Notes: generated from the letters alone by a model not told the origin. Counted from the stretch's first letter, positions 50,787 through 59,810 are shown. The stretch: DNA of 64,000 nucleotides from Actinomadura hibisca NBRC 15177 (GCF_001552635.1 NZ_BCRO01000011.1:304309-368308), one strand, 5' to 3'. A program made the numbers and translations.

Positions 50787-50946
50787 GTCAGACCCCGAGG
50801 GAAGAGCGGTGCCGCGCATGAGGTCACGGTCGCTGGCATGCTGGGAAGGGAACCTGTGATCCCGCGGTCCTGCCAGGCCGGTCGCCCCGGCTCGGCCGCA
50901 CCACCCGAGCCCGTACGCCCGACCACCTCGTCTGTGAGCCGCGCCC

Positions 50947-52140
50947 ATGACCGACGTTTTCGTTCCCGCCGACGACTTCGCCGCCGGACAGGCGTCGGCA
51001 CGACCGTCGGTGCCCGCAGAACGCCCGCAGCCGACGCCACTGCCGACCGCCGCCCCCGCCGACGCGGCGCAGCTGCGGCAGATGCTCATCGAGGCGGTCA
51101 CCGCCCTGCCCGCGCTACCGCCACCGGACCCCACCGACCGGTACGCGCCCCGGCACCTCACCGTGTTGTGGCTGGAGAAGCTCAACTCCCACCACACCCG
51201 CCGCGCCTACTGGCGGGCCCTGACCAGTTGGCTCACCTTCTGCCACCGCACCGCCCTGGACCCCCTGGCCGCGCGCGCCGCCGACGTCGACGCCTGGATC
51301 TCCCTCCAGACCGCCACCGGCCCCGACGGCGCCGTCCGACCCGCCAAGCCCAACACCCTGGCCCAGCGCAAGGCCGCCGTCTCCGCCTGGTACACCTACC
51401 TGGCCCGCAACCAGGTCACCGACCGCAACCCCGGCGCCCTGGCCACCCCCATCAAGGTCGCCGACACCGCCACCAAGGCCCCCGTGCTGTCCGCGCCGCA
51501 GACCGCACAGCTGCTCGACTGGGCCGAACAACGCGCTATGCGCCTGGACACCGAACCCGCCTGGCGCGACGTGGTGGTCATCGCGATCCTGTTCTACGTC
51601 GGCGTGCGCGTCTCGGCCCTCACCGACGCCGACGTCGACGACCTCACCGAAGAGGCCGGTTACCGCATCCTGCGCTACGGCAAGAAGGGCGGCGGCCGCA
51701 GCTACGTGCGCGTCGAGGCCGACATCATCCGTCCCCTCCAGCACTACCTGCGCCTGCGCGCCGCCCGCGAAGGCGTCCCGGTGACCGAACTGTCGGGGCC
51801 GCTGCTGGTCACCACGCCGCACCCCTACCGGCCCGAACTGACCGGCGGCAAACGCCTGACCCAACGCGCCGTCTCCGACACCATCCGCACCCTGGCGGGC
51901 CAAGCCGGACTCCCCACCGCCGACCGCCTGTCACCCCACTCGGGCCGCGGCACCGTCATCACGACCATGCTCGCCAACGGCGTCCCCCTGCGCAAAGCCC
52001 AGGAACACGCCGACCACCGCAATCCCCAGACCACCGCGGGTTACGACCAGGGCAACCACCGCCTGGCCGGCTCCCCCATCCCGACCCTGGCCGCCATCAT
52101 CGACCAGCACCGCACCCCGCCCGAGCTGAAGGAACCGTAG
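50947..52140 (+). CDS. Tyrosine recombinase/integrase, solitary
   Basis: A 397-residue phage-integrase-family protein. The N-terminal SAM-like core-binding domain ('NSHHTRRAYWRALTSWLTFCHR') is followed by the catalytic domain: Arg in 'FYVGVRVSALTDADVDDL', Lys in 'LRYGKKGGGRSYVRV', His-Ser-Gly-Arg in 'LSPHSGRGTVITTML', His in 'EHADHRNPQTT' and Tyr in 'AGYDQGNHRLAG'. No excisionase, phage gene, tRNA or clear att repeats are nearby, so it may be domesticated or a remnant of an integrated element. Confidence 0.88.
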   Translation: MTDVFVPADDFAAGQASARPSVPAERPQPTPLPTAAPADAAQLRQMLIEAVTALPALPPPDPTDRYAPRHLTVLWLEKLNSHHTRRAYWRALTSWLTFCHRTALDPLAARAADVDAWISLQTATGPDGAVRPAKPNTLAQRKAAVSAWYTYLARNQVTDRNPGALATPIKVADTATKAPVLSAPQTAQLLDWAEQRAMRLDTEPAWRDVVVIAILFYVGVRVSALTDADVDDLTEEAGYRILRYGKKGGGRSYVRVEADIIRPLQHYLRLRAAREGVPVTELSGPLLVTTPHPYRPELTGGKRLTQRAVSDTIRTLAGQAGLPTADRLSPHSGRGTVITTMLANGVPLRKAQEHADHRNPQTTAGYDQGNHRLAGSPIPTLAAIIDQHRTPPELKEP

Positions 52141-52150
52141 GAGCGATCGT

Positions 52151-52198
52151 CGCTGCGCGTCGGCCGTTGTCGATCTCTGTGGAGGCCGACGCGCAGCG
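52151..52198. terminator. Hairpin terminator after the recombinase gene
   Basis: CGCTGCGCGTCGGCC (52151-52165) pairs perfectly with 52184-52198 across an 18-base loop. It lies between the convergent recombinase and CU044_5270-type genes and could serve both. An attachment-site role is also possible because of the recombinase. Confidence 0.65.
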
Positions 52199-52240
52199 TC
52201 TCGACCGTGGTGGCCCGGGGCCGTCGGGCGTGGTGCGGGG

Positions 52241-53320
52241 TCAGGGGTGGGTGTCGGTCCAGCTGGCTTCGAGGAGGGATTCCGAGCTCTGGATCTCACC
52301 CTTCTTGATGCCGGTGCCGTTGCGGCCGTCGTCGTTCTTCACGGCGACGGTGTAGCTCGTCAGCGCGAGGCCGGTGGACGGGTCGATGATGAGGCGCTGG
52401 TCGAGGGACAGCGAGTCGTAGGCCACCTTCAGGCTGACGGCCGTGCCCTTGCGGCCGAGGGGGTCGGTGAGCTCGCCGAGGGTGTGGATGGCGGGCAGGG
52501 CGGCGATCATGCGGAACGCCGCGGCGCGGACCCGCGGGGAGACGGGGGCGCCCAGCACCAGGTCCGATCCCATCTCGAACACCTGCTGGTCGTTGGCCCG
52601 GTGGCCGAGGTGGCGGTTCAGGGCCTCGCGCAGCCTGGCGGGGTCGGCGGGCAGGGCGGCGAAGTCGCGGACGGTGAGCTTCTTGTCGATGGTCGGGACG
52701 AACCCGTAGTCGATCCTCCCCGTCTCGACCTTGCGACGGCCGTCCCGGAGCAGCTTGGTGCAGTCGCCGTCGCCGGGGGCTTCGGCCAGGAAGTCGGGGC
52801 ACTTGAGGCGCTTCCAGGCGTCCTCGTCGGCCCGGGTGACCGGCTCCATCCCGAGCTTGGTCTGCGCGAGCCAGTCCTTCCCGCGAGGGTCGGCCGCCGC
52901 CCAGTACTCCGAGCGTTCCCGCTCGTACATCCGGAAGCGGGGCGGTCCGTCCACGCCCGTGGCGAGGCTGCCGAGGAGCGATTTGCGGACGGTGGCGGTG
53001 TGCCAGTAGCGGCCGCTGGTCGCGGGCTGCCGCTGCGCTTTCTCGGCGGCGGCGAGCAGGACGGTCCGGCCGGTGAGCTCCGTGCGGGGCACGTCCGCGG
53101 GGCTCCCGCCCAGCAGGGTGACGGCGGCCGCCGCCGCTGCGCCGGTCGCGAGCAGGGCGCCGAGGACGGGGCGGCGGAAGCGGCGGGAACGGCGGCGCGG
53201 GGCGGGCGCGGGCGACTCGTCCGTCATGGCGTGCAGGCGTGCGCGGATCGAGTCCTCCACTGCGGCCGGCATCGGCGACGTTCCGCTCCGCCACTCCTTG
53301 AGCGTCTTCAGGTCGTCCAT
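52241..53320 (-). CDS. CU044_5270-family membrane protein, likely sigma-factor partner
   Basis: A 359-residue protein. The cytosolic N-terminus ('MDDLKTLKEWRSGTSPMPAAVEDSIRARLHAM') resembles short anti-sigma regions. One membrane helix ('PVLGALLATGAAAAAAVTLLGG') is followed by a large extracellular domain with 'LLAAAEKAQRQPATSGRYWHTATV' and 'AAFRMIAALPAIHTLGELTDPLGRKGTAV', the CU044_5270 pattern. The ATG overlaps the sigma-factor stop, so the two are made together. An anti-sigma role is inferred from this coupling. Confidence 0.85.
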   Translation of the reverse strand: MDDLKTLKEWRSGTSPMPAAVEDSIRARLHAMTDESPAPAPRRRSRRFRRPVLGALLATGAAAAAAVTLLGGSPADVPRTELTGRTVLLAAAEKAQRQPATSGRYWHTATVRKSLLGSLATGVDGPPRFRMYERERSEYWAAADPRGKDWLAQTKLGMEPVTRADEDAWKRLKCPDFLAEAPGDGDCTKLLRDGRRKVETGRIDYGFVPTIDKKLTVRDFAALPADPARLREALNRHLGHRANDQQVFEMGSDLVLGAPVSPRVRAAAFRMIAALPAIHTLGELTDPLGRKGTAVSLKVAYDSLSLDQRLIIDPSTGLALTSYTVAVKNDDGRNGTGIKKGEIQSSESLLEASWTDTHP

Positions 53321-53916
53321 CACATCTCCTCCTGGGCCGAAGCGGTCTGTTCGAGCGCGGCACGCGCCTTGCGCCGCGCCCGGTGCAGGCGCGAGCGGAC
53401 GGTGCCGACCTTCAGGTCCAGCGCGGCCGCGACCTCCTCGTAGGTGAGGTCGGCCCACGCGATCAGCAGCAGCACGTCGCGGTCGCCGCGCGGCATCTTC
53501 CGCAGCACGCCCGCCAGGCGGCGCTCCTGGCCCTGGGCGGCGACGCGGGTCACCACGGTGTCGGCCAGCGGCTCGGGCAGCGGGTCCACGCCGGTGCGCT
53601 GGAACGTCCGGTAGTAGCGCTCCTCGGTGCGCCGGTGGCGGGCGATGAGGTTCGTCGCGATGCCGTAGAGCCAGGGGCGCGCCATGGTGCGCGTCAGGTC
53701 GTAGGAGGAGCGCTTGCGGAACGCGACGAAGAACGTCTCGGCGACGATGTCCTCGGCCGCGTCGTTGCCGAGCCGCCGGGCGGCGTAGTCGTGGATCCGC
53801 CCGCCGTACCGGTCGAACAGCGCCGAGAACCATTCCGGCTCGTCGAGCGACAGAGCGATCAGCTCCGCGTCGTCCATCCTCCGGACCGTGCCGGGGTCGA
53901 TCGTCGCGGCCGTCAT
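53320..53916 (-). CDS. ECF RNA polymerase sigma factor
   Basis: A 198-residue ECF sigma factor. Region 2 is 'WFSALFDRYGGRIHDYAARRLGNDAAEDIVAETFFVAFRKRSSYDLTRTMARPWLYGIATNLIARHRR', and region 4 is 'MPRGDRDVLLLIAWADLTYEEVAAALDLKVGTVRSRLHRARRKARAALE'. The ATG at 53916 has AGAGGA upstream; a GTG at 53937 is possible. Its coupled downstream membrane protein is the probable regulator. Confidence 0.93.
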   Translation of the reverse strand: MTAATIDPGTVRRMDDAELIALSLDEPEWFSALFDRYGGRIHDYAARRLGNDAAEDIVAETFFVAFRKRSSYDLTRTMARPWLYGIATNLIARHRRTEERYYRTFQRTGVDPLPEPLADTVVTRVAAQGQERRLAGVLRKMPRGDRDVLLLIAWADLTYEEVAAALDLKVGTVRSRLHRARRKARAALEQTASAQEEM

Positions 53917-54174
53917 CGGGTTCCTCTGCGCGAGCACGTCATGGCGTCCCTTCGATCATGTGGGGGGTAGATCATGCTGGTTGTTCATGAAACGCCGCCA
54001 TCGAGTTCACGGCGGGGCACGCCCCCAGCGCGCCGGGGCCGAGGGAGCGCTGGTCTCCCGCGAGGCGCTGCGGAAGGATGCCGAAATGGATCTTGTGTCC
54101 CGCCGGGCCGCGCGAGCGGCAGGAAGCAACCGTTCAGTGGACGGGCCGACGTCCGCGACGTCGCGCCGAGCCGG

Positions 54175-54387
54175 GTGGGGAACGGACGACCGATCCAGTA
54201 CATGGTGGGCCGACGCCTGCCGGTCACGGACCGGTTCAGGCTCTCGGTGCTGCTGGAGGACGGCACGGACGCCGAACGCGCGCTGCGCGAAGCGCTCGAA
54301 GGGCTCGTGGTCAGCGCGTTGTCGGCCGGCGTGGCCCGCAGGGTCCTGCAGACCCTCGCTCTCGACCCCGGCGGCTCTGAGTCCTGA
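54175..54387 (+). CDS. Small hypothetical protein
   Basis: A frame of about 70 residues ('MGNGRPIQYMVGRRLPVTDRFRLSVLLEDGTDAERALREALEGLVVSALSAGVARRVLQTLALDPGG') with normal codon bias from about 54200. The start is uncertain (GTG 54175 or ATG 54202) and no ribosome site is clear. I recognise no family. 53938-54174 upstream holds nothing assignable beyond the sigma promoter region. Confidence 0.4.
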   Translation: MGNGRPIQYMVGRRLPVTDRFRLSVLLEDGTDAERALREALEGLVVSALSAGVARRVLQTLALDPGGSES

Positions 54388-54483
54388 ACGGAGCGGCGAA
54401 TGGCCTAGTTGCGCCGGAATGAGCGATGATATCGGTGACACGCCGGGTGGCCCGGCGTGCGACGCACAGAGCAGGTCGACGTA

Positions 54484-54978
54484 ATGCAGGATGCCGGTGG
54501 AAGTTCCCGTTCGATGACGGTCCTGGTCGTGGAGGACGACCCGGGCGACCAGATGCTGATCGACGAGGCGTTCGCCGAACACGCCGCCGTCAGCGGGCTC
54601 GGGCGCCAGGTGATGATGGTCGACGACGGCGCGGCCGCGCTGGACTTCCTGGGCCGCAGCGGCGAGCACGCCGACGCCCCGCGCCCGGACCTGGTGGTGC
54701 TGGACCTCAACCTGCCCAAGGTCGGCGGCCGCGCGGTGCTGGAGAAGATGAAGACCGACCCCGACCTGCGGACCATCCCCGTGGTGATCTTCTCCACCTC
54801 CTCCAACCCCGACGACATCTCCGGCACCTACCAGCTGCACGCCAACGCCTACATCACCAAGCCCACCGACTTCGACGACTTCACCACCGTGGTCGCCCGG
54901 ATCGACGACTTCTTCACCCGCACGATCCGCCTGCCCGCCCCCGACGGCCCCTCCGCGCCACCCGCGTCGGCCGCCTGA
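54484..54978 (+). CDS. Single-domain response regulator (Rcp1-like)
   Basis: A 164-residue stand-alone receiver. The acidic pair is in 'VLVVEDDPGDQMLIDEAF', phospho-Asp in 'DLVVLDLNLPKVGGRAVLEKMK', Thr/Ser in 'VVIFSTSSNPDDISGTYQ' and Lys in 'ANAYITKPTDFDDF'. The pattern follows regulators paired with phytochrome-type or hybrid kinases; no kinase gene is adjacent. There is no output domain, so it acts by protein contact. Confidence 0.9.
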   Translation: MQDAGGSSRSMTVLVVEDDPGDQMLIDEAFAEHAAVSGLGRQVMMVDDGAAALDFLGRSGEHADAPRPDLVVLDLNLPKVGGRAVLEKMKTDPDLRTIPVVIFSTSSNPDDISGTYQLHANAYITKPTDFDDFTTVVARIDDFFTRTIRLPAPDGPSAPPASAA

Positions 54979-55162
54979 TCCGCTTCGGAAGAGGACGCGC
55001 CGCCGAGCAGCGCACCGCAAGCGTCCAGCCGGGCCGTACGGTCTTCTACCAGGGCTTCCGCCGATGGCGCGGCATGGCCGCCCCGGCGGACGCACGGGTC
55101 GACGACCGGTTCTCCGCCCCATTCCGATCACTTGGCTCGTCGGGGACCCTACAGTGCCGATC

Positions 55163-56194
55163 ATGTCTGCTGACTTGCATGAGAGCGCCGTGGTGGCCGA
55201 TGCGCACAACGATCTGCTGATGGCGGTGGTGGCCCGGCCGCCCGCGCGGTGGGCGTCCTTCTTCCGGGAGCGGTGGCTGCCGCAGTTGCGCGCGGGCGGG
55301 GTCGATCTCCAGGTGCTCCCGGTGTTCATCGACGAGCGGTTCCGGCCCGAGGGGGCGCTGCGCGAGACGCTCCGGATGATCGAGTGCGCGCACACGATCG
55401 CCGAGGGGAACCCCGAGGACGTCCGGCTCTGCCTGGACGGGCCGCAGATCGACGCGGCGCTGGCCGAGGGGAAGATCGCGCTGGTCCTGGCGCTGGAGAG
55501 CATGCCCGGCCTGGACGCCGACGTCGAACTCCTGGCGACCGTGCACCGGCTCGGCGTCCGGGTCGCCTCGCTGGCGCACTGGGGACGCACCCCGCTCGCC
55601 GACGGCAGCGGCGAGGACGCCACCGCGAGCCGCCTGACCGCCGCGGGCGTCCGGGCCGTGGCCGAGATGGAACGGCTCGGCATCCTGCTGGACATCTCCC
55701 ACCTGAGCGCCAGCGGGGTGGAGCACGTGCTGGACCTGGCGTCCCGACCGGTGATCGCCACCCATTCCAGCGCCCGCGCCCTGCGCGACCACCACCGCAA
55801 CCTGACCGACGACCAGATCCGGGGCGTCGCGGCGTCCGGCGGCGTGGTCTGCGTGAACTTCCTGCCGGGCTTCCTCGCCGCCGATCCGTCCGGCTACACC
55901 GTCGCCAGGCTGGCCGACCACGTCGAGCACATCGTGTCGGTGGCGGGCGTCGACCACGTCGGCCTCGGGCCGGACTTCGTCCACGAGGTCTTCACCGACC
56001 TCACCCCGCCCTGCTGCGAGGACCCCGCGGCGTCCGCCGGCTTCGACGTCATGGCCACCCTCCCCGGCCTGGCCGGACCCTCGGGCCTCCCCCTGCTCAC
56101 CGGCGAACTCCTCGACCGCGGCCTACCCGAAGCCGACATCCACAAGATCCTCGGCGGCAACCTCCACCGGCTGCTCGCCACCCATCTCACCTGA
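55163..56194 (+). CDS. M19 membrane-dipeptidase-like zinc peptidase
   Basis: A 343-residue renal-dipeptidase (M19) family protein. Metal ligands are in 'VVADAHNDLLM' (HxD), 'LALESMPGLD' (Glu), 'ISHLSASGVEHVL' and 'IATHSSARALRDHHRNLTDDQI'; 'HVGLGPDF' and 'ILGGNLHRLL' are family signatures. There is no signal peptide, so it is a cytosolic dipeptidase. It hydrolyses dipeptides, possibly with a D-residue at the C-terminal side. Confidence 0.92.
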   Translation: MSADLHESAVVADAHNDLLMAVVARPPARWASFFRERWLPQLRAGGVDLQVLPVFIDERFRPEGALRETLRMIECAHTIAEGNPEDVRLCLDGPQIDAALAEGKIALVLALESMPGLDADVELLATVHRLGVRVASLAHWGRTPLADGSGEDATASRLTAAGVRAVAEMERLGILLDISHLSASGVEHVLDLASRPVIATHSSARALRDHHRNLTDDQIRGVAASGGVVCVNFLPGFLAADPSGYTVARLADHVEHIVSVAGVDHVGLGPDFVHEVFTDLTPPCCEDPAASAGFDVMATLPGLAGPSGLPLLTGELLDRGLPEADIHKILGGNLHRLLATHLT

Positions 56195-56244
56195 CCCGCC
56201 CGGCTCGACGCCCTTCAGCGCATCGAGCGCCAGGCACCGTCTGG

Positions 56245-57564
56245 CTAGGTGCCCTCCCGGGCGAGGGGCACCAGTTTTTCTTCGCGTTCGGCGTCGGCGG
56301 CGCGGGCTTGGCGCAGGTGGTCCAGCCAGGCCAGTGCGGGGGTGGAAGTGATGCCGTGCAGGCAGACCGAGACCAGGATGGTGAAGGTCACCACCGCCCA
56401 CAGGGAGCGTGGGTCCACGCCGAAGTCGGCGTGTTCGAGGGCGTAGGCCAGGTAGAACAGCGAGCCGATCCCGCGGACGCCGAAGAACGCGATGGCCCGC
56501 CGTTCACGCGGCTTCGCCGGGCTTCGGTACAGCGCCAGCCAGCCGACCAGCGGCCGGATGACCAGCAGCAGGAGCAGCCCGACCACCGCGCCCTGCCAGG
56601 TGAGGTCGCGCAGCCCGCCGGTGGCGATGTAGCCGCCGACGAGCAGCAGCAGCCAGGCCGTCAGGAGGCGTTCGACCTGCTCTATGAAACCGTGCAGGAC
56701 GCCGTGGTAGCCGTGGGAGCGTTCCGCCGCCCGGATCGTGCAGGCCGTGGTGAACACCGCGATGAAGCCGTAGCCGCCCGCGATCTCGGCCACGCCGTAG
56801 GCCAGCAGGGTCGCGGCCAGCGCCACGAAGCCCTCGCTGCGCTCGGCCAACCGCAGCGAGGACCGTTGGGCACGGAAGAACAGCCGTCCCAGCAGCCATC
56901 CGACCAGCAACCCGGCGAGCAGTCCGGCGACGCACTTGTAGAGCAGGTCCACCGCCAGCCAGTGGCCCGCCCACTCCCCCGCTCCCCCGGCCGTGGCCAT
57001 CGCGACGGCCAGCAGCACCAGCGGGAACGCCAGCCCGTCGTTGAGGCCCGCCTCCGAGGTGATGCTGAAGCGGACCTCGTCGTCGTCGCGCTCGCCGTCG
57101 TACTCCCCGTCATGCTCGGCGTCGGCGGGCTCGCCGACGCGCACGTCGGCGGCCAGCACCGGGTCGGTGGGGGCGAGCACCGCGCCCAGCAGCAGCGCCG
57201 CCGCCAGCGGCCAGGCCAGCAGCCAGTGCGCCGCCCCGGCGACCGCCAGCGTCGTCACCGGCAGCACCACGACCAGCAGTCGCCCGGTGGACGACCACGC
57301 GCGCCATCCGAACGGGCGGTTGAGGGCGAGTCCCGCGCCCATCAGCGAGACGATCACGCACAGCTCGGTGAGGTGCTCGGTGGTCCCCGGGTGCGCCACC
57401 GGGTCGGGATCGGGCAGAGGGAGGGGCGACAGGTACAGCACCAGGCCGGCCGCCAGGAACACCATGGGCAGCGAGATCGGCAGTCTTTTGAGCAATCCGG
57501 GCAGCGCGGCGGCCAGCAACGCCCCCACGCCCGCGACGACGAAAGCAAGATCGATATTTCCCAT
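56245..57564 (-). CDS. CPA1-type sodium/proton antiporter
   Basis: A 439-residue membrane transporter with about 12 helices. The ion-site motif is 'LAPTDPVLAADVRVG' and 'EAGLNDGLAFPLVLLAVAM' (Asp pair of the ND type), with 'FFGVRGIGSLFYLAYAL' near the end. It exchanges sodium or potassium for protons. An acidic loop ('EPADAEHDGEYDGERDDDE') precedes the second motif. I chose the ATG at 57564 behind GGGAGGGGG. Confidence 0.9.
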   Translation of the reverse strand: MGNIDLAFVVAGVGALLAAALPGLLKRLPISLPMVFLAAGLVLYLSPLPLPDPDPVAHPGTTEHLTELCVIVSLMGAGLALNRPFGWRAWSSTGRLLVVVLPVTTLAVAGAAHWLLAWPLAAALLLGAVLAPTDPVLAADVRVGEPADAEHDGEYDGERDDDEVRFSITSEAGLNDGLAFPLVLLAVAMATAGGAGEWAGHWLAVDLLYKCVAGLLAGLLVGWLLGRLFFRAQRSSLRLAERSEGFVALAATLLAYGVAEIAGGYGFIAVFTTACTIRAAERSHGYHGVLHGFIEQVERLLTAWLLLLVGGYIATGGLRDLTWQGAVVGLLLLLVIRPLVGWLALYRSPAKPRERRAIAFFGVRGIGSLFYLAYALEHADFGVDPRSLWAVVTFTILVSVCLHGITSTPALAWLDHLRQARAADAEREEKLVPLAREGT

Positions 57565-57639
57565 CCCCCTCCCGCTGCCCGCGACACGCCCGGTCAATCC
57601 GGTTTCCGATGTGACGAGCGTTCTACCGATGCGCGTCGG

Positions 57640-57875
57640 CTAGTCACCGTGCGGAGTGACCAGGCCGGATTCGTAGGCCATGACGACGAGCTGCGCGCGG
57701 TCGCGGGCGTGGAGCTTGGCCATGGCCCGGTGGACGTGGGTCCTGGCGGTCAGCGGACTGATCACCATGCGGTCGGCGATCTCGTCGTTGGACAGGCCCT
57801 AGGCGACCAGGGTGACGGCCTCGCGCTCGCGGCCGGTCAGCCCTTTCAGCGCCGCGACCGTCCCGCCCGGCGGCC
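57640..57875 (-). pseudogene. LuxR-type response regulator C-terminus with internal TAG
   Basis: The minus strand reads 'LKGLTGREREAVTLVA', then TAG (57801-57799), then 'GLSNDEIADRMVISPLTARTHVHRAMAKLHARDRAQLVVMAYESGLVTPHGD' and stop. Together this is one intact NarL/LuxR helix-turn-helix with a single in-frame stop, where Gln, Ala or Glu is usual. The receiver domain is absent: the frame meets the end of the next gene at 57876. It is a truncated pseudogene. Confidence 0.8.
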
Positions 57876-59063
57876 TTACGGGGCTTCCGGCAGTTGCAGG
57901 TCCGTGCAGTTGCCGCGTTGTACCTGGTCCTTCGCGAACGTGGCCACGTACTCGTGCAACAGCACGCGCTGCTCGGCTTGCTCGGCCTTCGTCGGAAGCC
58001 CGGCCTTCTCCCCCTCCTGCCGGTGGGGGAAATAGTCGTAGCTCCAGTGCGCGGCGAAGCCGGCGTTCTCGCCGTCGCACTTGGCGACGGCCCATGCTCT
58101 GTCGGCGGTCAGCGCGGGCTTCCAGGCGGCGCCTGTGCCCATGGGCAGCGGGTCGGGGCCCGAGCCCATCTCGCGCATGTTCCTGGCCCAGTCGCCGCGC
58201 CAACTGGTGAGGTCGACGAGCGGCTTGCCTGCCGGTCTCGCGTTGTCCGGCGCGTACAGGGTGCAACGTCCGACGACCCCACCGTCAGCGATGGCGATGC
58301 GGACCGTCCCGTCACGCCCCTCCGCCGGGACGCGGGTGGTGGCCAGAGCGTTGCAGGCGGTGTCCTTCGCTTGTGCACGGGGCACGTACTTGCCGGTGTC
58401 CGGCACCGACCCGTCCTTGGGCGCGGGCAACGGCTCGCCACCGCAGCCGAGTTTCGCGGTCATCTCGTTCGTCATCCGCACCGCGAGCCGCAGCATGGCC
58501 GCCTTCTCCTCGCGGTCCTTCGCGAAGTACGTCCAGGTGCCCACGAGCAACCTGTGGTGCTCTCCCAAGGGCTCCTTGGCGCGGCGTGGGCACTTGGGCA
58601 TGAGGTAGACGCGGCTGTTGTCGTCCTCGAAACCGGGGAGCCCTCCCGGCAGTACGGCGTGCGGTGCATGAGAGCTGCCGATGGACGACATCTCCTTGTC
58701 CCGATCCGCCCCGCCCAGATACGCGTCCACGGCGACGACGACCTTGCCCCGGTCGCTTCTCAACGTGCAGCGGTACCGGCCCCGTTCCGGGTCGAAGGAC
58801 TCTTCCCGCGACCCGAGCCGCACGCCCGCCCGTACCGCCTCCAGGTCACCGGCGGGCAGCTCGCCCCCGCACGCCTCACGCGCCAGCCACCACTGCTGCA
58901 CCGGCGTCCGGACCGAGAACCCGACGGTGGCCAGCACGACCAGCGCGCACGCTGAAGCCCACAACCACCTGCGGTGCCGCCGCGCCCAGTCGTCCGCCCG
59001 TTCCCTCCCCAGCCACATGTCGCTTTTGTACCAGTGTTCGTCCGGGCCCACCTCGGCGGCCAT
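57876..59063 (-). CDS. Hypothetical single-pass membrane protein
   Basis: A 395-residue protein. A cytosolic basic N-terminus ('GRERADDWARRHRRW') and one membrane helix ('LWASACALVVLATVGFSV') precede a large extracellular domain. That domain contains several Cys residues ('REACGGEL', 'RYRCTLRS', 'KLGCGGEPLP', 'DTACNALA', 'GRCTLYAP', 'AKCDGEN', 'RGNCTDLQL') that may form disulfides. I do not recognise the family. The ATG is three bases after the TetR stop, so it is translationally coupled and probably TetR-controlled. Confidence 0.75.
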   Translation of the reverse strand: MAAEVGPDEHWYKSDMWLGRERADDWARRHRRWLWASACALVVLATVGFSVRTPVQQWWLAREACGGELPAGDLEAVRAGVRLGSREESFDPERGRYRCTLRSDRGKVVVAVDAYLGGADRDKEMSSIGSSHAPHAVLPGGLPGFEDDNSRVYLMPKCPRRAKEPLGEHHRLLVGTWTYFAKDREEKAAMLRLAVRMTNEMTAKLGCGGEPLPAPKDGSVPDTGKYVPRAQAKDTACNALATTRVPAEGRDGTVRIAIADGGVVGRCTLYAPDNARPAGKPLVDLTSWRGDWARNMREMGSGPDPLPMGTGAAWKPALTADRAWAVAKCDGENAGFAAHWSYDYFPHRQEGEKAGLPTKAEQAEQRVLLHEYVATFAKDQVQRGNCTDLQLPEAP

Positions 59064-59066
59064 GAA

Positions 59067-59804
59067 TCACACCAGGGCCCGCACTCCGGCGATCAGCATG
59101 GTCAGGACCGACTCGAACAGCGCGTCCGGGGATTCGACGGTGGACTCGGCCGCGAGGCGTTCCAGATGCGGCAACGTCGCGGGCACCGCGTCCGGCGGCA
59201 CGCCCGTCCAGGCGGCCGGGTCCAGGCCGGGCGGCGGCCGGTCGTGCCAGGCGTCCCAGATCTCGGCGAAGCCCGCCACCTGGAGCACGGTGATCGACCA
59301 GGCGCGGCGGGCGTCCTGCGGCGACAGGCCCAGGTCGAGGAAGAAGCCCACCAGGGTGTCGTCGGCCCGCAACATGTCCGGTGAGGCGAAGGGGGTGAGG
59401 TCCTCGGCGCGCGCGAGGGCCAGCATCCCGGGATGGGCGCGGTACCAGGAGCGCAGATCCCGGCAGTACGCCCGCAGACTCTCCTGCCACCGGGCCGCGT
59501 CCAGTCGCGGTTCCGGCCGGTCGCCCTGGCAGACGGCCACCATCTCCCCGAGCAGGTCACGGCGGTCGGCGACGTAGTTGTAGAGGGCACGCGGCGACAC
59601 TTGCAGCCGGGCGCCGACGGCGCGCATCGTCACCTCGGCCGGGCCCGCCTCGCCCAGGATCTCCAGGGCCGCGCGGGCGACCCGCTCCCTGGTCAGGGTG
59701 GGGCGGCCCTTGCGGAACTCGGGCCGTTTCCGGCTTCTGGCGGCGGGTTCCTCGGTGGCGTCTGGCAGGGGCACCGGACCATCGTAGCGATCACTGAACT
59801 TCAC
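59067..59804 (-). CDS. TetR-family transcriptional regulator
   Basis: A 245-residue TetR protein with a 30-residue N-terminal extension ('ATEEPAARSRKRPEFRKGRPTLTRERVARAALEILGEAGPAEVTMRAVGARLQVSPRALYNYVADRRDLLGEM'), then a TetR_C domain ('WYRAHPGMLALARAEDL'). The start is GTG 59804; later starts are possible. It shares a divergent promoter region with a membrane protein gene, which holds an IdeR-like box, and it is coupled to the membrane protein gene downstream. Confidence 0.85.
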   Translation of the reverse strand: MKFSDRYDGPVPLPDATEEPAARSRKRPEFRKGRPTLTRERVARAALEILGEAGPAEVTMRAVGARLQVSPRALYNYVADRRDLLGEMVAVCQGDRPEPRLDAARWQESLRAYCRDLRSWYRAHPGMLALARAEDLTPFASPDMLRADDTLVGFFLDLGLSPQDARRAWSITVLQVAGFAEIWDAWHDRPPPGLDPAAWTGVPPDAVPATLPHLERLAAESTVESPDALFESVLTMLIAGVRALV

Positions 59805-59810
59805 ACACTG

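Noticed and set aside
50947..52198. An integrated phage or ICE around the tyrosine recombinase
   Set aside because: Flanking genes are ordinary exporter, regulator and sigma genes; no tRNA, att repeat, replication or structural gene is visible.
55249..58035. A 928-codon plus-strand frame across the dipeptidase and antiporter genes
   Set aside because: It overlaps a recognisable M19 peptidase in another frame and is antisense to a CPA1 antiporter; its composition is low complexity.
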